Translations under genes and position numbers: made by a program
Notes under the pieces: generated by a model
What the model was told of the DNA's origin: nothing
What the model saw: only the letters and a program-made list of their open reading frames with translations
Databases searched by the model: none
Shown: one piece after another, positions 61,788 to 64,000 of the stretch
Layout of the letters: each line of letters opens with the position of its first letter
How positions within the stretch are numbered: the stretch's first letter is position 1
Assembly (NCBI GenBank): GCA_965247505.1
Contig: OZ252020.1
Location: forward strand, 620,001-684,000
DNA length: 64,000 bases
Source: CAIYRG01 sp965247505
GTDB lineage: Bacteria > Pseudomonadota > Alphaproteobacteria > Micropepsales > Micropepsaceae
Reading direction: 5' to 3'

Positions 61788-63611
61788 CTATTCCAACGCA
61801 AAGCCGAGAAGAACATTGCCGGGAATAATCCCGCCATGGTGGGAATAACCCGATTGTACGAAGAGCATTCCGCCGACGATTGTCGCTCCGCCATTGCTCA
61901 TCGACCCGCCATTGGCCGGAACACCATTCACGGTGTCGTAATCTTGAGCTGTATCGAAATGCCAGATGATTTCGCCGCTTGTCGCCGAGTAGGCATATAA
62001 TTGACCGTCCATCGTGCCTGAGAACACCGCTCCGGGAATGGCCGTGACGGCTGCTGCATGGGTGGGCATGCACCGTTCGCGTTCTCCGCAAGGCGGGTTC
62101 GGCGTGCTCCACAACAAACGCCCATCGTCCTGCGCCACCGCAGCCATGCCGCCGGACGCGTCCGGATTATCGGCATTGAAAAAGCCGTTGGGCACAAAGA
62201 CCCGCTCGCCATCCACCGCGATGCCCCAGATCACGCCGCCGCGGGAGCTCCCCATTCCGACCTGCTGTTCCCAAAGAAGACTTCCATCCCCATCCGGATC
62301 GAGCGCCCAAATCATGGCCGATTTGTTTCCGACGGTCAGCATTGGTTGCCCGTCCGTTGAATCGACGAGAACGGGAGAAACCGAAAAATCGACATCGGGC
62401 GCGTCCGCTTCAGGACAGACCGCAACCTCGCGATCGGGCCGCCGGCAACTGGAGTTCCAAATATCGTTCTCGGTTTGTTGGCGGTGCCAAACGATCTCTC
62501 CCGAGCTCATATCCAGCGCGATAATCGCATCCGAATACCGCGTCGCAGGCGGCGAATAATTATTGCCGGTTCTGAAATATAAGCGATTCCGTGCGACATC
62601 AATGGTCGGCGTGCTCCAAACCGGCACGCCCGAAGGCCCGATAATAACCGTTCCGGCGCTGTTCGTTTGACCCGGCATTTGAGGCTCGTCGATCAAATAG
62701 GTTTTCCAAACTTGCTCGCCGGTCTCGGCATCGAGCGCCAACACGCTGCCGCGAAACTCACAGCACGTATATCTCGGATCAGCCACCTTGGATTCTTCGC
62801 GCGAGGAAACCGGTACATAGAGACGGCCTTCGGTGTAGGCCGACGCTGCGGTGATGGCAGCTTGCGGGTGCGCGTCAACCTCGACTTTCCACAAAACCGA
62901 TCCAGTGCCCGCGTCCACCGCATACATATTGCCTGTTTGATCGCCGAAATAACCCGCGAGAGTTCCGTCGCGTCGTTCCGCCAACACCACAGCACTTCGA
63001 ATGCCGGCCTCGACCTCGATATTCCAATAGATGCAACCGCTCGTGGCATCGATCGCGAAAAGATCTCCCTCGGCATCCCCAAAATAAACCCGTCCATCGT
63101 GAACGACCGGCTGTGTGCCGCTTGTACTGGCGCCCGGCAGTCCGAACGCCCATTTGAGTTTCAATTGCGGGACATCGTCTGCCGTGATTCCCGCGGCATC
63201 CTCATCTTGAAAGCGCGGATTGGTTATGCCTGCGCCCCAGCCATTCCAGCTTGGCTCTGCGTCGGACACAGCTAATGACTCGCCATTAGCAACACAATAT
63301 GCCGATTGAGGAATTGTCGTCGGTTGATCGCCGAGCGTCCCGCCGGAAAGATATTCCGCAAGTGCGCGCCGCTGCGCGCGGCTGCGCTCGGCCGCCTGCC
63401 GCGCCATCGCACCACCTTCAAGCGATTGCAGAATTTGCTCCAGACTTAACTGCCCCAAGATATCGCGGCTCGGCGCCTGCGAATCGTCCCCCGCATCATG
63501 GCAGACGGCGCAATAAATATCGTAAACAACCGCACCGTCCTGCGCATAGGCCGGCGAACAAAGCATGCCTATGAGAAACAACGGTGAACTAAGCCACGAC
63601 CGAAGCGTCAT
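61788..63611 (-). CDS. PQQ-dependent dehydrogenase with N-terminal cytochrome c (polyvinyl-alcohol-dehydrogenase-like)
   Basis: A 607-residue exported quinoprotein. Signal peptide to AYAQD, then a short cytochrome c domain with YCAVCHDAG (Cys34, Cys37, His38), then an eight-bladed PQQ propeller with repeats such as LFAIDATSGCIYWN, MYAVDAGTGSVLWKVEVDA, VLALDAETGEQVWKTYL, IIALDMSSGEIVWHRQ and LYAYSATSGEIIWHFD. YTCCEFRGS has the adjacent cysteines that form the ring disulfide in quinoprotein dehydrogenases. It oxidises an alcohol in the periplasm and passes electrons through its own heme. Start ATG 63611 follows GGAG. Confidence 0.92.
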   Translation of the reverse strand: MTLRSWLSSPLFLIGMLCSPAYAQDGAVVYDIYCAVCHDAGDDSQAPSRDILGQLSLEQILQSLEGGAMARQAAERSRAQRRALAEYLSGGTLGDQPTTIPQSAYCVANGESLAVSDAEPSWNGWGAGITNPRFQDEDAAGITADDVPQLKLKWAFGLPGASTSGTQPVVHDGRVYFGDAEGDLFAIDATSGCIYWNIEVEAGIRSAVVLAERRDGTLAGYFGDQTGNMYAVDAGTGSVLWKVEVDAHPQAAITAASAYTEGRLYVPVSSREESKVADPRYTCCEFRGSVLALDAETGEQVWKTYLIDEPQMPGQTNSAGTVIIGPSGVPVWSTPTIDVARNRLYFRTGNNYSPPATRYSDAIIALDMSSGEIVWHRQQTENDIWNSSCRRPDREVAVCPEADAPDVDFSVSPVLVDSTDGQPMLTVGNKSAMIWALDPDGDGSLLWEQQVGMGSSRGGVIWGIAVDGERVFVPNGFFNADNPDASGGMAAVAQDDGRLLWSTPNPPCGERERCMPTHAAAVTAIPGAVFSGTMDGQLYAYSATSGEIIWHFDTAQDYDTVNGVPANGGSMSNGGATIVGGMLFVQSGYSHHGGIIPGNVLLGFALE

Positions 63612-64000
63612 CTTTATCTGCTCCATTATTGATGGGACCCGATTAGGCATCTTGATTAGGCCCATTGAAGAGCGAATTCAAACTATCCGACGACCACTTA
63701 TAGTCAAAATAAGCGGACATCTAATGCTGTGGGGCAGCCAACAACTCGCGAGTCTGCATTTCGCATTGAACTACGCATCCGGAACCTTACGCAATCCTCG
63801 AATGCAATCACTACAATGTCACCCTCAATAGAGCGTTCCATATTTTGTCGAGTGGGACAGACCGCGGCCCCAATTTAACAATGCCGCCGCGCTGCGGTTG
63901 ATGCCCATTTGACCAAGGCTCTTTTCAGTCGCGGCACACTAAAAGCGACAAAACAGAGGGGTAGCTCGCTCAACATTTTGTAAGGATTTGCATACATAAT
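63612..64000. other. Terminal 389 bp without a recognisable gene
   Basis: This stretch lies upstream of the PQQ dehydrogenase and should include its promoter. A plus-strand frame at 63565-63831 is a shadow with no ribosome-binding site or family match. I see no repeat, RNA gene or hairpin of note. Confidence 0.5.

Noticed and set aside
1..64000. CRISPR arrays, tRNA or rRNA genes, prophage or conjugation genes
   Set aside because: None of the expected repeats, cloverleaf arms, conserved rRNA segments or structural genes were seen on either strand.

Overview
This 64 kb chromosomal window most likely comes from an uncultured, aerobic Alphaproteobacterium. The taxon is inferred, with moderate confidence, from moderately high GC, an A1-type caa-like cytochrome oxidase operon, an NdvB-like glucan synthase, DUF6152 proteins, TctC- and NMT1-type binding proteins and a paired inverted palindromic repeat of the kind seen in alphaproteobacterial intergenic DNA. 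I see no rRNA, tRNA or CRISPR array. The gene content is that of an oxidative catabolist with many secreted, lipid-anchored or cytochrome-c-linked proteins.

Layout. 1-2.9 kb: start of an exported amidohydrolase, a DUF6152 protein and a PiT phosphate transporter. 2.9-8.7 kb: two inverted copies of one IS1595-family element, each with intact 8-bp target duplications. One splits a GNAT acetyltransferase gene; the other sits between a cytochrome-c/propeller protein gene and a Tat-exported fumarylacetoacetase-family gene. A membrane histidine kinase lies between the copies. 11.4-18.4 kb: respiratory block with an anchored cytochrome c, a five-gene cytochrome oxidase operon (II, I, III, III, IV), a divergent subunit-II paralogue that has lost most CuA ligands, and an SCO copper chaperone. 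18.6-20.9 kb: a small membrane ORF, a methyltransferase broken by an in-frame stop, an EF-hand protein and a glycine-zipper protein also broken by an in-frame stop.

21.2-32.6 kb: a molybdenum hydroxylase (small, medium and large subunits), an alpha/beta hydrolase, a NitT/TauT-type ABC transporter (binding protein, two permeases, ATPase), an AAHS-like MFS transporter and a putative molybdenum carrier. Together they suggest uptake and hydroxylation of an aromatic or heterocyclic acid (inference). 32.8-38.5 kb: an operon-like run of TctC, fused TctA-TctB, a GlcG/HbpS protein, a class II aldolase and a cytochrome P450. 38.7-43.9 kb: an NHL-propeller lipoprotein, a type B carboxylesterase, glutathione peroxidase, a secreted protein of an unnamed family, a secreted HbpS protein and YceI. 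44.1-48.4 kb: a two-gene envelope-glycan operon (phosphoglycerol-transferase-like plus GH17-GT2 synthase). 48.4-57.5 kb: DUF445, an aspartic protease, an ABC-2 exporter, an arsR-arsI pair, small membrane proteins, DUF2306 and two methyltransferases, one with an in-frame stop. 57.6-63.6 kb: a LysR regulator, a secreted HbpS gene whose 3' end was rewritten by an IS256-family insertion, another member of the unnamed secreted family and a PQQ-dependent, cytochrome-fused alcohol dehydrogenase.

Two themes stand out. Three recent IS insertions have legible target duplications and reconstructable pre-insertion genes. Four genes carry single in-frame stops (TAA, TGA, TAA, TAG), one of them also a frameshift, which points to active gene decay or to assembly error. 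The most unusual intact gene is the CuA-depleted cytochrome oxidase subunit II paralogue.
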